Shown: one piece after another, positions 24,991 through 37,057 of the stretch
Position numbering within the stretch: the first letter of the stretch is position 1
How the letters are laid out: every line of letters starts with the position of its first letter
Source of the DNA: Capniomyces stellatus
Taxonomy: Eukaryota; Kickxellomycota; Harpellomycetes; Harpellales; Legeriomycetaceae
Length of the DNA: 64,000 nucleotides
Direction of reading: 5' to 3'
NCBI GenBank assembly: GCA_001661515.1
Contig: LUVW01000016.1
Location: forward strand, 282,374-346,373
Notes under the pieces: generated by a model
Told to the model about the DNA's origin: nothing
The model's database searches: none
Seen by the model: only the letters and a program-made list of their open reading frames with translations
Position numbers and translations under genes: made by a program

Positions 24991-27955
24991 ATGGCGGTGT
25001 CAACACGAATAGATGAAAAGGAAGACGCGATGGTCGCAACGGCAACTAATTTAGATAATGAGATGAGTAGCGGGAGAAGAAAGATGCAGCAAGTATTTTC
25101 AACGCAATCTGCGGAAAAAACAAAGGATGCCTTATTGGAATTGGCAGCATTTATAGGAGATACAAAGTCGCTTTCATTTTTCAAAACAAAAAATGAGTCT
25201 TTGGAAGAAGACGGTGGTGTGAACACAGGCAATGATGGATTGTCAGAGTATAAAATTAAAAATGACAAAGAAGAGAGCCAACCAGATGGTCACTTTGCGG
25301 AAATCTATTCGGTAGAGGAGTTAGAGAAAAAGTACAGCAGTACAGTTGAGTTTGCTTATGCACTGGAAAAAATGATAGTGAATGGCAAGTTGAACGACCA
25401 GATATTATCTAGAAATTTTGATTTTGATAAGGAATTTTCCGAATCGATGTATGGGATATACAAGGTAAAATCTAGCAAGAATTCGGTACCAATTGCGTTA
25501 CGAGAGAGAGGAAAAATAGGGGGGGGGGGGGGGNNNNNNNNNNNNNNNNGGGGGGGGGGGGGGGGTTAATAGGATTTGATAAAATATGTATGGCTTGCGG
25601 TATGAAACTGAATTGTAGAACATTGAATATATCGAGGAAACAATCAGAAATACAGAGGAATATGCTGTAGCAATATCAAATGTAATAAACGATATAAGGA
25701 GAAGAACGATGCGTGCCACAGAAGATGCGTCGATGCTGGTAGAAGAAAGGTGGATATATGGCATCTTGAAAGCCCTGCTATTTTATTTTTATTTTCTTGT
25801 TGTTGTGTTTAGAAAGCTAATGCAAAAAAGGGGCTAAATTGCTGTACATAGAAACGAACTTACCAGCCGGTTTCAACTAGCGACCATGCTTGACCAAAAA
25901 CTTGATACTAGAGAATTGGAAAAACAGATAACAATGTCTTTAGATGGGGATATGGCGACTGGAGAGCATTTTTTTGACTCGTTGCACCGTTTGTCAGAAC
26001 TCTCGGATGAGTGTTCATTGCTACTCCAAACATCCAATCCAGTTGCAGCGTAACTACTTGCACACTTATATACACAAATATTTACTTTTGTTTTCCATTA
26101 ATTGGTATTGGTATTGGTGTTGAGTTTAGGTAAAATAAATCACTAACACTTTGTTTTGTCTTGAATTAGGACTGATATGATGCGTAAAATATCGGGAATA
26201 CAAGAGGCGGCATACTCGAATTTGTATAAATGGACGTTGGCAGAGATACGAAATCTAAGCCGTGATTATCCAGAGCCTAAAATGATACTGAAACGTGCAC
26301 TCTCTGAGCTTTGGAATCGACCAATTTTTTACGAGTAAGTAGAGCAGATGTCAGATTTCAAGATATATTTACGTACGCGGAAGCAGTTTGCTCTTGATTA
26401 CGAATTAAGTGATAAAAGATGGAGAGCCAAGTTAGGGGGGGAAGGCGATCATAGATACTGTTTGGTAATAGTGGCATTTGCAGAAATAATAGCAACAATG
26501 GCAATATTGATAGTAATGGCAATATTGAAAGTAATGGAAATAATTGTTAAATTTTTGTGGGTATATAGCGGGTGTGTTCGTTGTTTATCTGAAATAAGAT
26601 GCGACGCTCTACTACGAAGCTTTATCTCGGCACTAGTTCGAGGGGGGCCAAATGGCGTGCCAAGACCGATTGAAGTCCACGCGTCTGACCCAATTAGATA
26701 TGTAGGAGACATGTTTGCGTGGGTTCACCAGGCACAGGCAGGTGAGGCTGAGATGCTAGAAATGATTTTAATTCAGAACGATGCCCGAACCAAACAGTTG
26801 CTGTCAGAGTCAAACTCTGAGTACTTGGTAGGGTTTGGGCAAATTCTGGGGGCATGTCTAGATGGTATCTGCCAACCCCTAGAGCTAAGAATCGACCAAA
26901 CTTTATCCGAGAACAGCAGCCCAGTTGTAGCCTTACAGCTGCACCAACTGGTTGGGTTTTATAACGACATTTTAAGCCGAAAGTACTTTGCCGAGTCGCA
27001 GCTACTTTCCACAATATACGGCCTATACAACAAAAGCTGCTTAGCGTTTCAGGACATATATTTGGGCTACATCAATGTTGAAATCGACTCTTTGTCTCCA
27101 CCCACAGTAACGCTGGATATTCCAGAGTCCACCAACAGAGTTCTAGGTGTAATTCAGGAGTTGCTGGACTTGAGGTCTAGCTCTCCAAAGGTAGAAAGCA
27201 ACATGAAAAACGCCTTCTACCAAACAGACTCCGACGGCCTGGTTTCTGTTTCTTTGACCCCAATTCCCATCAAGAATACACTGGATCCTCTTACAAATGT
27301 CGTTATTGAGGGCCTAAATAGGTTTATCAGTGCCACTTATGATATTTCTGTTTCCAGTTCCTCGCTTTTACCTTACGAGAAAAACATCTTTCTTTGGAAC
27401 TTTAACTATCGGATCCAGAACGAAATCTCTTCTTACACTGAGATTGGTGACTTTATCAGAAAACATGATGCCAAGCAGGTGGAAGTCGAGAGCTCAACTC
27501 TATCGTCAATGACCGAGATTCTAATGCAAAGGTCAAATCTGATGCCTTGCTTTGCCTCAATTCGAGACGACTTTAGCCACATTTCACCCTCGCAAGTATG
27601 GCACTGCTTTTTCGAGTTTGACAAGGCCTTGTCTATTGGTGCGCTGGACCTAACATCCACTGTTAGCAGGCTGCATAGCACCAAGTTCTCTCAAAAGCTA
27701 CGCCAAAACTTGATAAACTCATTTATCAGCTCTTACTCTGATTTATACACTGCTGTTTTTAAAAAAATCGACCAATCTGGCGTGGACAAGCCACTAGATC
27801 ACCATTCTAGCCAACAAGACGACAGAAAAACTCCCAACCCCGGTACTGATGAGGCTGTCGATGCCGTACCTGAGGCTGGAGAGCCAGATAACGACTGGGC
27901 TGTGCCTGCAGATCTAGTTATCCACCACCCTTCCTCATTGAGCATGTTATTCTGA
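24991..27955 (+). CDS. COG6: Conserved oligomeric Golgi complex subunit 6
   Basis: Subunit of the COG tether for retrograde intra-Golgi vesicles (lobe B). Exons: 24991-25464, 25619-25749, 25852-26049, 26170-26334 and 26569-27955, 784 residues, all in phase. The N-terminal half is helical/coiled-coil (Glu/Arg-rich, TSRFQL). The strongest match is exon 5: the stretch RPIFYDGCVRCLSEIR through SFISAL aligns without gaps to the family, followed by RGGPNGVPRPIEVHASDP and IRYVGDMFAWVHQA, the COG6 hallmark. The exon 5 acceptor TATAG at 26568 was chosen because it gives the family spacing; the ORF continues open upstream into the intron but only by chance. Intron 1 holds a sequence gap (N's inside poly-G). 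Intron 2 has a second upstream acceptor that leads to a stop. Confidence 0.93.
25519..25565. repeat. Poly-G tract with assembly gap in COG6 intron 1
   Basis: G15, 16 N, G16. The intron is 25465-25618, so the coding sequence is not affected. Confidence 0.95.
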
Positions 27956-30900
27956 TTCCTTTACTCTTATAGCAACAACGACCCCTCAGTTTTGCATATA
28001 ACTAGCTACACTGATATCCATATTTGTAGCTTTATGAAGTTTGTATGTATGTCAATCACGTTACCCATGCAGTTTACCATTGTAGTTTTTTTTTCTGCAC
28101 TAGTTTTAAATTACCATTTCCTCCAAATTCACGCATATTTTTAAGAATTGGCGATGGTTTTTTGTACTGTTCAATCCAATGCGGCTTTATAGACCAGTTT
28201 GAACCTTGAATATTAAATCAAATAATAGCCTGGGTGTAGGCATTTTTCTATTCTGTTTTACTTTCAAAATATGTTACTGACGCTTCGCTTTTGATGACAT
28301 TGATTTAAATGACACCTGGCTGCGCCTTCTCTGTGCTTAATACACGCATTAACATCAGCATTGATGTCACTTTTGTGCACAAATATCACAACTTGCGTCG
28401 TAAGACTTGACCATTCGGTTTTTTTTTTACTTTTGTTTTTGTTTTTGCTTTTTTGGCTCATTTTAGTCATGGTGGGTCACGTTTTTTTTTTTATTGAAAT
28501 ATGTGGTGGGTCACTTTTTCTCCTTTTTTTCCTTCATTTTGTAATTTGCCAATTTATTGAAATGTTGTTGGTGGGCCAATGCACATACTTAAACCGTTGG
28601 ATCACAGTTGGGAGCTTGTTACATTTACTTATTTTTCATTTTGACTTGTTACAAAGACTCTGTAGCCATTAAGTCAATCAATAATCATATAAATAATACC
28701 AGGACAATTATAGGATTGGCTTTGGGGCTACTTATGAACCTGTAGCTCATATATATTTAGTCAAGTACTATTTCTTGGTTGTTGACACCTTTTTTCTTGA
28801 GTTTAGAGTTGCTAACTTCTGTATCAAATTGCATGTTTGTAATTGGTTTAAATAAATCGCTTTGCTCCAAGAAATACCGTAACTATGTTTACAAATGTTA
28901 TATGCTGCTAAAAGGTTGGATTGGAATGGATATACCCTTGACAAGCTGTTTTCAGTTGGTTCACAGCGCTGCGAATACGGAAGGTTGTATTAAGCTGTGC
29001 GTTAGTTTAGTGAGCCTTATTTACCTGTTATGACATTGTTTTATTTGTTGTGAATTGCCTTATTTGTTGTGACATTGTTTATTATTTATTTATCTTAGAT
29101 CAACATCGACTGCTTTGGCAAAATGTAAAGCCGTTTTAGTTTACATAACTCACTAAAGCTTCGAGTTGACCAACGGAATTTGTGTTTGGAAAACTTGGTT
29201 GAATTTTTATCAATTTGTTAAATTGCTTGGTTGGATATTTGTTCATCAATGTTGCCAAATGAATTGTCTTTTATTTATAGTCAAGTTGGTTTGTGTAATG
29301 CTAAACTGAGTTGTATTTGATTCCCATTTCATATTTATTTATCGAGTGCAATGCATTTACTCAACTTGGACCATTAATATTAACATAAACCGGCATCTAG
29401 CTCTTTTTTGCCAATGCTCTCATTTGAGACTAAAAAATCCTGTCAAAACCACTGGAATTGTACTAGTGTTAATTGCAGCAATTTCGAGTATGTGGCGAGT
29501 TGCTGCATCTCAGCTAATTTACCAGTGATATTCATTGATAAATTTCTAAGCAAAGTTAATTGGGGTTTTCGTGATGGTTTAGGCAAGAAGGAAGAGAAGT
29601 GTAATGACGAAACAAGAGACTAATAAGGCAAACAAAGCAAAAGCAAAAGCAATGTAAATCAGAGGAAAGTAATGGAAGTAAAACACAAAACCCATGAAGA
29701 GAAAAAAAACACCCTTGTGGTTGGGAATAGCACTTTGTAGCGTGTAAAACTCGATGAAAATCCAGTCATAAGGATGATTTCACTATAGCCATTTTAAAGC
29801 TATTTAATTGACAATTTATTCAATTTGCCATATTTTCCAATTCAGGTGTCTCGTGTTTCTGTTGTGTAACGTTACAATTATTAATAAATCCAACGAGGTA
29901 TTTTCCAGCTTTTTGCGAAATTGAATCCGACTATTAACTAGGACGCTGATGTATTGGATTTTAACATTGCTAGTAAATGGGCTTAAAGCGAGGCCCAATT
30001 ATTGATTCAAATAACTGGACGTGAAAGGGCTATAACAGCCTCTAGTTGGGATCGATTACTGGCGGTTACCAGCGTACAGAACTTGAAATATACCCATAGC
30101 CTTAGAAGTGCAAGTATAAACATAACCATACATACGTGAACCAAACAGGGGGTTTGTTGATAAAGTGTGGTATATAAGCCTTATATGCTTTGTTCAACGA
30201 ATGGTAAATTAAACAATACACACTCGGCGTATAACAAAAGCTCGACTTTAGGAGCTTCTTTACCCTTGGGTAGATTTGCATCTAATAATTGGGCTATTTT
30301 TGAGATGCTTTGGTAATTATCAATCTAACCAGCATCATCGCCACTACAAACATTCAAACAAAAAAAAAACCTTTTTTATTTTATGCGGATGCATTAAGAG
30401 TCTATGGCCAGTTGATTAAATTACTGCATTCAGTTTCACTTTTGCAAGCTACATTTCTGGTTTATTTATAAACACAGGAGTGAAAAGTAACAATGCACAT
30501 TTTGGTTTGGCAAAGAATTCTTTACCTTTGCGTTTTTAATTTAATTCAGCTTTGCTTTGTTTTATTTTTGAAAATCAACGAGAAGCTATTTCTCCTCAAA
30601 AATAACAGGTTGTTAAATAGCTGTTGGGATTTGCTGGAAAGGCAAAAGTATCGTGTTTTAATCTGCAGATAACATGGGCCATATCACGCCAAGTTTATTG
30701 TCGAACTAATGAGTCTGTGGGCTTAGCTAAGTGCGTTTAATTGTCTATTTGTGTGATGCCAATTGCATTTATTTCAACACCGTTTTTTTGTTTTTGTTTT
30801 TTTACTTGGTGTTGGGTGATGTGCTTTTTTTTGTTTATCAAATCAAATCAATTAACGAACTTTGGTTTTTTATTTTTTTTGTAAACAAATTACATTTTTC

Positions 30901-31140
30901 AAAGCTTAAAATAAGTGCACAAAGATTAAATAAAAATAAAGAAAAAAGTACACAATGTCACAACGAGGAAAAACAGAAAATATATTTATAATTGATTTTT
31001 TTTTTCATTTTAACAAGTACTTAATATAACCCACAGACCAACCCGACGCTTTAAACCACCTTGTTTAATCAAGTTCTTGCTTGAATATCTATAATCCAAA
31101 AAAAAGCATACACTTTGTTGTAAAATCAAACACTTGAACT
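27956..31140. other. AT-rich intergenic region
   Basis: 3.2 kb between two plus-strand genes. Frames such as 28361-28672 and 28779-29033 are Leu/Phe/Cys-rich without start context or domain similarity. Nothing supportable. Confidence 0.6.
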
Positions 31141-31827
31141 ATGTGGCCAGTGTACATTATTATATCAGTATCGTCTATACTGCTTCTAGTATTATTGGCT
31201 TGCAAAGCGCTAAGAGCGACCCACAGCGCGCCAGAGGCTGCTGAAAGGCAGAGTTTAACAGAAGTTGATATTGAGGCAAATGTCACAGAGGGAATGGCTT
31301 CCGAAAGTAGGTGGTTGGTTAGTAAGCTCAAAAACATATTTAAAGTCGGTTCCAAAAGCGGGTGTGACGACGAGGAGGAACAGAGTATAATGAATATGAG
31401 TAGCGAGCCTACACCAGAGGAGTTGGAGATAATTAGGCAAATAGATGACAGTTATGGCTCAACGTTGGACAGCAGCAATGCAGATACAGCGGAAAGCGCC
31501 AAGAAGAAAAAGAAAAAGGGGTTCAGTAAATGCGTACTGAGAAAGAACCCAAGCAGCGGGAATTTGGAGTGGGTTAAAATAAAAGGAGACTCGAAACCAG
31601 CATTGCCGACGCTTAATTCCACTAAAAACAATAGTCTATCAAAGCACAAGGAGCCACTAAAGAATCTGATGTACTCTGACCAGGGTCCGATGATATCGCC
31701 TATATCCCACAACAACTCTGGAATCCCACCTGGTTGGAATATGCCCAAAATGAAGAATGCGGTTAGGTTCAAGCAAGAGTACACATCACATGGAAGAATA
31801 AACTCTATTAAAACGACGTTTTTGTAG
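31141..31827 (+). CDS. Hypothetical single-pass membrane protein, Ser/Lys-rich
   Basis: Single exon, 228 residues; not recognised. It begins MWPVYIIISVSSILLLVLL, a clear hydrophobic segment (about residues 3-21) that could be a signal anchor, with a basic/hydrophilic remainder placed in the cytosol by the positive-inside rule. Residues ~80-118 are acidic (SEPTPEELEIIRQIDDSYG), followed by a run of six Lys and a Ser/Pro/Asn-rich tail. Codon pattern and length argue for a real gene, and the start is the first ATG of an open frame. No catalytic motif seen. Confidence 0.6.
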   Translation: MWPVYIIISVSSILLLVLLACKALRATHSAPEAAERQSLTEVDIEANVTEGMASESRWLVSKLKNIFKVGSKSGCDDEEEQSIMNMSSEPTPEELEIIRQIDDSYGSTLDSSNADTAESAKKKKKKGFSKCVLRKNPSSGNLEWVKIKGDSKPALPTLNSTKNNSLSKHKEPLKNLMYSDQGPMISPISHNNSGIPPGWNMPKMKNAVRFKQEYTSHGRINSIKTTFL

Positions 31828-32564
31828 TAGCACTTGAAATGCTCTACGAATATGCTATTTGTGCGGGTCATTATCCCTCACTATATTTCTTTGCAACTGC
31901 AAATCTCCGTGTTTTTTTTCTATGACCACCAAAATCAAGCTGATGGTTCGGGTTCAGCTTATGTAATTATATTCAAACCGGCTCTATACTTGAGAAGGCA
32001 TCCAGGTGCTGATTAGTAGAGTTTAGATCTATGCGATTGGCCGATTTTCTGTTGTAAATATAACACTAGTTTTCTCTTTTATTTTACCTTTTACTTTATT
32101 TTTTATCTTTTAAATATTAATGTGATATCTGTATACTTTTAATAAAACGAATAACAAAATAGAAAGTAATAAAAGGCGTTTTTGTGCCTGCAAGTTGATT
32201 AATGAAAGCGGTTTAAATATTGTACCAAGGATCCAAGGATCCAAGGCTGAGTTGGTGTTGGCTAGATGGTCAAGGTTATCATTGAGCTAGCAGCAGATGT
32301 TTGGACTTGATTGAGGTTAAAATGTATTTATATGCTAAAAGGAAAAAGCAAACCAAAAGAAAAGAAAAAGAAAAATATATTAACCAAAACAAAACAAAAA
32401 AAACAGTAGCGAACTATTTTTTTTAGCAAAAAGTAATAGCTTTACTTTTTAATGTCAATAAAAAAAGAGAAAAAGGGCAGAAATTCAAGAAAAAGATAAA
32501 AACAATAGAATAGCAAGGATAAGTGGTAACAACAATAACGAAAACCAAGTAAAGGCAGGTAAGA
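31828..32564. other. Intergenic region between convergent genes
   Basis: AT-rich 3' flanks of the membrane protein (plus) and the p47-like gene (minus). It holds three ATCCAAGG units at about 32227-32247 and A-rich stretches. No gene seen. Confidence 0.6.
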
Positions 32565-34846
32565 CTAAGATAGCTGCTGAATGACCACAGATTGTAATAG
32601 TTTTGCATCAGCAATGGTAAGATTTTCGTCTGAAAGCACAGCCATAGGGTACTGCGTTTTAATAACGTACTTTCTTCCCTTGGCAGCATCGGGTCTTTTT
32701 CTATGAGTTTGTAGGAATATAGGGTTTAGAGCAATTAAAGGGCAGGAGAGGGTTGGTAAACAAAGAATAAGAGTAAACAGGCTTGAATATATATATATAT
32801 ATATATAGGTATAGGTATAAGCGTGGGCAACTTTAAAAACAGAAACTTACGAGTCGATTGAAATGCGGATGTCAGCTATTGTGTTGGTGTGGTTCAGTTT
32901 TAGTACCAACCGAGTTCCGTCACACAGTCTAACTTGAATCTGCGTTACGGGCAGATCTTCATTAATTTTTATTGGTTCATTGGCTTGGACCTGCGAGCTA
33001 GTTTCTGGGGCCGAGTCAACAGCTTTTGGAGCAATGCTACCAAGTCTGTTGCCTTTTCCTTTAAACGGAGCCATTGTGGGTGCTGATTGAACGTACTCTT
33101 CGTCACTGCGTTTAGAGATACGCATTTCAACGGGCTGTCCAGGTCTGACGTCAAGGAGCTCCATGGGCGCGTGTCTAGAAAAGTTATGAAAAGAGTAATA
33201 AATGTCAAATCCGATTATAATGGTAAATTCCGTAATAATTAGGTAAAAAAGAGTGCAAAAGTTGATAAGGCAGCTACTCCAAGTGTTTGGCTACTGCGGC
33301 TGTGTCTATAACTGTTTATATTTGCTAAAATTATGACTTGGTGGTTTACCCCTCTAGGATTAGCTGCAGGTATGCCTGGCTTCTTGGATCTTGGCTGGAA
33401 TGAAGCGGTCCATCGTCTATGCTGAATCCGTTTCGCCACAATGTCAAGGTCCTCACTACTGGCTTTTGGTCCTCTGTTTCATCTTCGTCGTTTGGTCCGC
33501 CTTTTGTGTTGCTGCTTCCCGATAGACTGTTCCCTAATTAACAGCAATGTACCGATTTGAGATTGGTTCAAATAAAGCATAGTGCCAAGGCTGCTGATAA
33601 CATCACGTCGCTTACACAGTGACCAAATTACATACATACGTGCAGTTTATAAAAGTTCAGAGCTTGGCTGTGTTACCTTTTCCTTTAAACAGCTTTACTC
33701 CGCCACTGCCCTCTTCACTGTCAACAGCTGGCCCTCCCCTAATTATTAACCACGTATTAATCATCACTATTGACGTAAACTAGGCAAAATTGTGCTTTAA
33801 GAAGTATTCCGGTATATTAAGCAAATAAAACTCGTACTCTGCTGCGCGCTTCAAAATCTTTTCAATCAAGGATTTATCGATACCGCTTTCGCCCTTTGGT
33901 GCTCTGACTGCCATTCCACTACGTTGTTTAGTTAGCTTTACCACTTTAAGCAACTCGTGTTTAATTCAAACAATCCACTAACACTCGTATATCCATAACC
34001 AGGCACGTATTCATGTCTTACTTACCTTTTTTCACCCCCAGTGTAAAAATCCAGCTTTTCATCCTCATCCTCTTCATCCTCATCACTACTATAGTTTAGT
34101 GTTGTAATGTTGGATCTAAATGTTCAAATATTAGCAGTACACGCATCAGTTCTGCCTTTATTTTACACCAAGCATCGTTTTATTTAATTTTCACACATAT
34201 CATCCTATTTGTTATTATTATTTGAGTCGTTTTTCACTTTTGCTAGCAATTCCGTACCTTGGCTTATACTTTCTTTGCCCCCCAGAACCCCCAGCACTGG
34301 ACCTTGTTACTCTGGGTTGGGCGGAGCTTCCTTGAGCTCGTTCAGCGTTTTTCTCTGACTCTTCAAAATCCGAGGATTCATTTTCAGAGGCCTCTATTTC
34401 CGAGTATTCTTTGTCAGATCCCTCGTCCTTTTGAACGTTGCTTGGCGGAGCCTCGTTTTCATCATAACTGCTACTCAGCGCAACCTATTAGCGACAAGGG
34501 TAACAAAATAAAGTGTGAATTTTGAAAAGTTGAGTCCGCTAGTACTAGTCAGTGCTTTAATTCTTTCATTTCTCGCTTAATTCTTTTTAATAAAGTCGCT
34601 TTCTTTTGTTAGATTATTTTAGATTAAGATGAGCAAAAACCCGCCATCTCATTTAATTGTAAACGTTTAAAACGTAGGCGAAACTGATGGTAAAATTCAA
34701 ACAAATTAATTAAAAGGGCTGTTTAAACTTCATACATTTAAATCCCAGCTGTTCGCTTCAAGGTAAAACCGGGCTTTGGATTCCTCTACTGGGTTTATAG
34801 AAACAAATTGTGCAATAAGCTGGTCCTGTTCTTCTTGTGACGACAT
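32565..34846 (-). CDS. SHP1: p47/SHP1-type Cdc48 cofactor (UBA-SEP-UBX)
   Basis: Adaptor of the AAA ATPase Cdc48/p97 in membrane fusion and ubiquitin-dependent processes. Eight exons: 34846-34736, 34484-34258, 34115-34026, 33918-33838, 33738-33677, 33533-33350, 33174-32851 and 32700-32565; 404 residues, every junction in phase (yeast Shp1 423, human p47 370). Domains: UBA (about 1-45, QLIAQFVSINPVEESKARFYLE), acidic linker, FYTGGEKRSG, SEP domain (TLWRNGFSIDDGPLHSSQDP), then UBX (TQIQVRLCDGTRLVLKLNHT near the start and an ending AKLLQSVVIQQLS). The gene is divergent from MRPS9 with a 656-bp shared upstream region. All exons are 62-324 nt. Confidence 0.92.
32787..32807. repeat. (AT)n repeat in the last p47 intron
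   Basis: About ten AT units, inside the intron at 32701-32850. Confidence 0.9.
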
Positions 34847-35502
34847 GCTGCTTTGTTAATTGTAGATTGTATCGTATATGTATTTATTAAACTGAGTTTG
34901 AAATAGGTAAATTGTTTAGTATTTAATATTTAGTATTTATTTATTTGGTTTTGGGCTGGTTTATGTTCGTAAACTTGAGGGAAAAACACCTCGGTAATTC
35001 ACAAATTAATATATCTTTCTGGTTTGTCGAATCAAAATCGATAAATTCAAGTCGAAGTCTTTTTGAAATAAGCTAAGCACTTTTTTTCAAGTAAATGTTT
35101 TTGCTAGTACCAAGTCGCCCCCCCCCCCCCCCCCCCCCCAAAAAAAAACTCCTCGTGCTGATATTCGTTTGCTTTTATTTTCACTATTATTGTTATTATT
35201 ATTACTTTAGAACCGTTTTGTTCTTTTCAAGCCAATAATATCCTGTAATCATTGGTTCGATTTTTAAAATACGCTACAATCAATTTGCCTAATTATTAAC
35301 ACAACTTATCGATAATATTGATTAGTTTATCAAAGAAAAAAAAAATTAAAAAAAAATCAGAGTTAAAGAAAACCTGTTCAAAATATATGTTCTAGTGCGG
35401 TATAAAGCTTGATATTGGATAAATCGAATGAATAACTAATAAGAACGCTTTTGTTGCTTTTAGACTTTTTTTCTTCTTCCTCCTTGAAAATAATCTTCAG
35501 CA
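34847..35502. promoter_or_regulatory. Divergent intergenic region (p47-like gene / MRPS9) with poly-C
   Basis: 656 bp between two start codons facing away from each other, so it should hold both promoters. It carries a C22-A8 tract at 35118-35147. No recognised binding site could be assigned. Confidence 0.55.
35118..35147. repeat. Poly-C followed by A8
   Basis: Twenty-two C directly followed by exactly eight A, within the divergent promoter region. Confidence 0.95.
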
Positions 35503-36540
35503 ATGGCGCTATTCCAAACACATAGAATGATTTCCTCAAAATCAATTTCGAGATCTAAAAATCTTTTGATCCAAAGCAACAGAGCATTCACAACGACTAA
35601 AGATTTGAGTTTTCAAAATGCAAAGTTCCAGAAAAATTCAGGCTCCTCAGAGCAACTGAATCACGATGCTGGTTTTCAAGCGAACAACATGCTACCAAGA
35701 AAGATTCCCGATTCAGCGGCATACTTTACAGGCAATTCCAGATTAAATGATATCTATGCTGGCCTGGATAAGGTTTTGTATGCAAACGAACATATTTTGA
35801 AAAGTAGAGTTAAAGGAACAAGACGAAGCTATTGGCTGAACCAGGGAAAACTTGAATCCAAGCTAGGAGCCGGACTGACAAATAATCAGTACTTTAAAAT
35901 AATTTCCAAGGTTTCTGAATGCAGAAAGATCATTCAAAATGATGATAATCGTGAAGAAATCAGCAAAATCATCAATTTTTTCCGTCCAGAAGAGAGTGTA
36001 ACAGGAGCTGGTAGTGATCAGCTAAAAGCAAAATCCTCTACTGGAACAGACGGCACTGGTGTTTCCGAAAACAACACCTCTTCCAGCTCTCCAAGCGGAT
36101 CCAAAAACTCATTAGAAGGGTACAAAGATGATTTGGGCAGATTCTACGCTTTGGGTCGTCGCAAGTCCTCGCAGTCCAGAGTATGGGTTGTCCCTGTAGA
36201 AAATGCACTCGAGTCCGGGCCTGGATCTATCATAATAAATGGGAAACCACTGGGCGAATACTTTAACAATGGTTATGATTGCGAATCTGTACTATATCCA
36301 TTGAAGTTGACTTCTACTATTGGAAGATTCAACATTTGGGTTCGATCTCGAGGAGGTGGCCACACTGGCCAAGCCGAGTCTACAGCACTAGCCATTGCCA
36401 GGGCAATTTCCATTGCCGACCCAGACCTTAAACGTCTTTTAGCACAAGCCAAATCTATGAAAACGGACACACGCAAGGTTGAAAGGAAGAAGACTGGCCA
36501 GCCTAAGGCTAGAAAGAAGTACACTTGGGTCAAGCGTTAA
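35503..36540 (+). CDS. MRPS9: Mitochondrial small ribosomal subunit protein uS9m
   Basis: Structural protein of the mitochondrial 37S/28S subunit. Single exon, 345 residues. The N-terminus is basic, Ser/Arg-rich and without acidic residues for about 30 residues (mitochondrial presequence). Residues ~70-160 resemble the mitochondrial N-terminal extension (SAAYFTGNSRLNDIYAGLDK). The S9 domain starts at about residue 215 with ALGRRKSSQSRVWVVP, continues IIINGKPLGEYF, GRFNIWVRSRGGGHTGQAES and ALAIARAI, and ends ARKKYTWVKR, the conserved tail that reaches the decoding site tRNA. The stop directly after KR fits the family. Confidence 0.95.
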   Translation: MALFQTHRMISSKSISRSKNLLIQSNRAFTTTKDLSFQNAKFQKNSGSSEQLNHDAGFQANNMLPRKIPDSAAYFTGNSRLNDIYAGLDKVLYANEHILKSRVKGTRRSYWLNQGKLESKLGAGLTNNQYFKIISKVSECRKIIQNDDNREEISKIINFFRPEESVTGAGSDQLKAKSSTGTDGTGVSENNTSSSSPSGSKNSLEGYKDDLGRFYALGRRKSSQSRVWVVPVENALESGPGSIIINGKPLGEYFNNGYDCESVLYPLKLTSTIGRFNIWVRSRGGGHTGQAESTALAIARAISIADPDLKRLLAQAKSMKTDTRKVERKKTGQPKARKKYTWVKR

Positions 36541-37057
36541 TGGAGTTGGCACTTTTAGAACCTCAAGCGAAGACGGGTCGAGGCTTTTATTTTTATTTAT
36601 TTTTTATTTCCTCTTTTAATTCTTTCTAATTTTTCATGTTTTTTTTTTCTTTGTTTATTGTTCCTAAAAGTATAAGGGAGGTGATTAGTACTCATTTGTA
36701 GAGTCAATATTAGTCTATAAGCGATCAAACCGGCTCGGCTCTCGCCAGTTCTTTGCCTTTTTATTAATTTTGCTTTTCTCGCGTATTCGCTGATACTTTC
36801 CCTCCACTACTGTTTATAATGTATTGGTGCGGTTTAGCTAGTGCGCACCCGGCTATTATAAAGTGAACAGGGTAGCCGTGTACAATGCACATTATCTATT
36901 ATGTGTTTATTAAAAGTGGCAGTGTACAAACATTATCAAGTTTAGCTATTGAAAAACCAACCTGTGTGTTAAACTAGAAAATTGAAAGTTTGTAGCTAAA
37001 TATAATGCGTATATTTATATTTAAATCTACAACAAAGAAAATGTAGCTGCGATAACT
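36541..37057. other. Intergenic region between convergent genes
   Basis: AT-rich 3' flanks of MRPS9 (plus) and the seven-helix protein (minus). No gene seen. Confidence 0.6.

Noticed and set aside
26348..26568. Open frame upstream of COG6 exon 5 that would extend the protein by 74 residues
   Set aside because: It is intron: the preceding exon ends at a perfect GTAAGT donor and the family alignment continues without gap at 26569. The frame is open by chance and low-complexity.
32224..32247. Repeated ATCCAAGG as a binding-site cluster
   Set aside because: Three tandem copies in a convergent 3' flank are better explained as a simple repeat.
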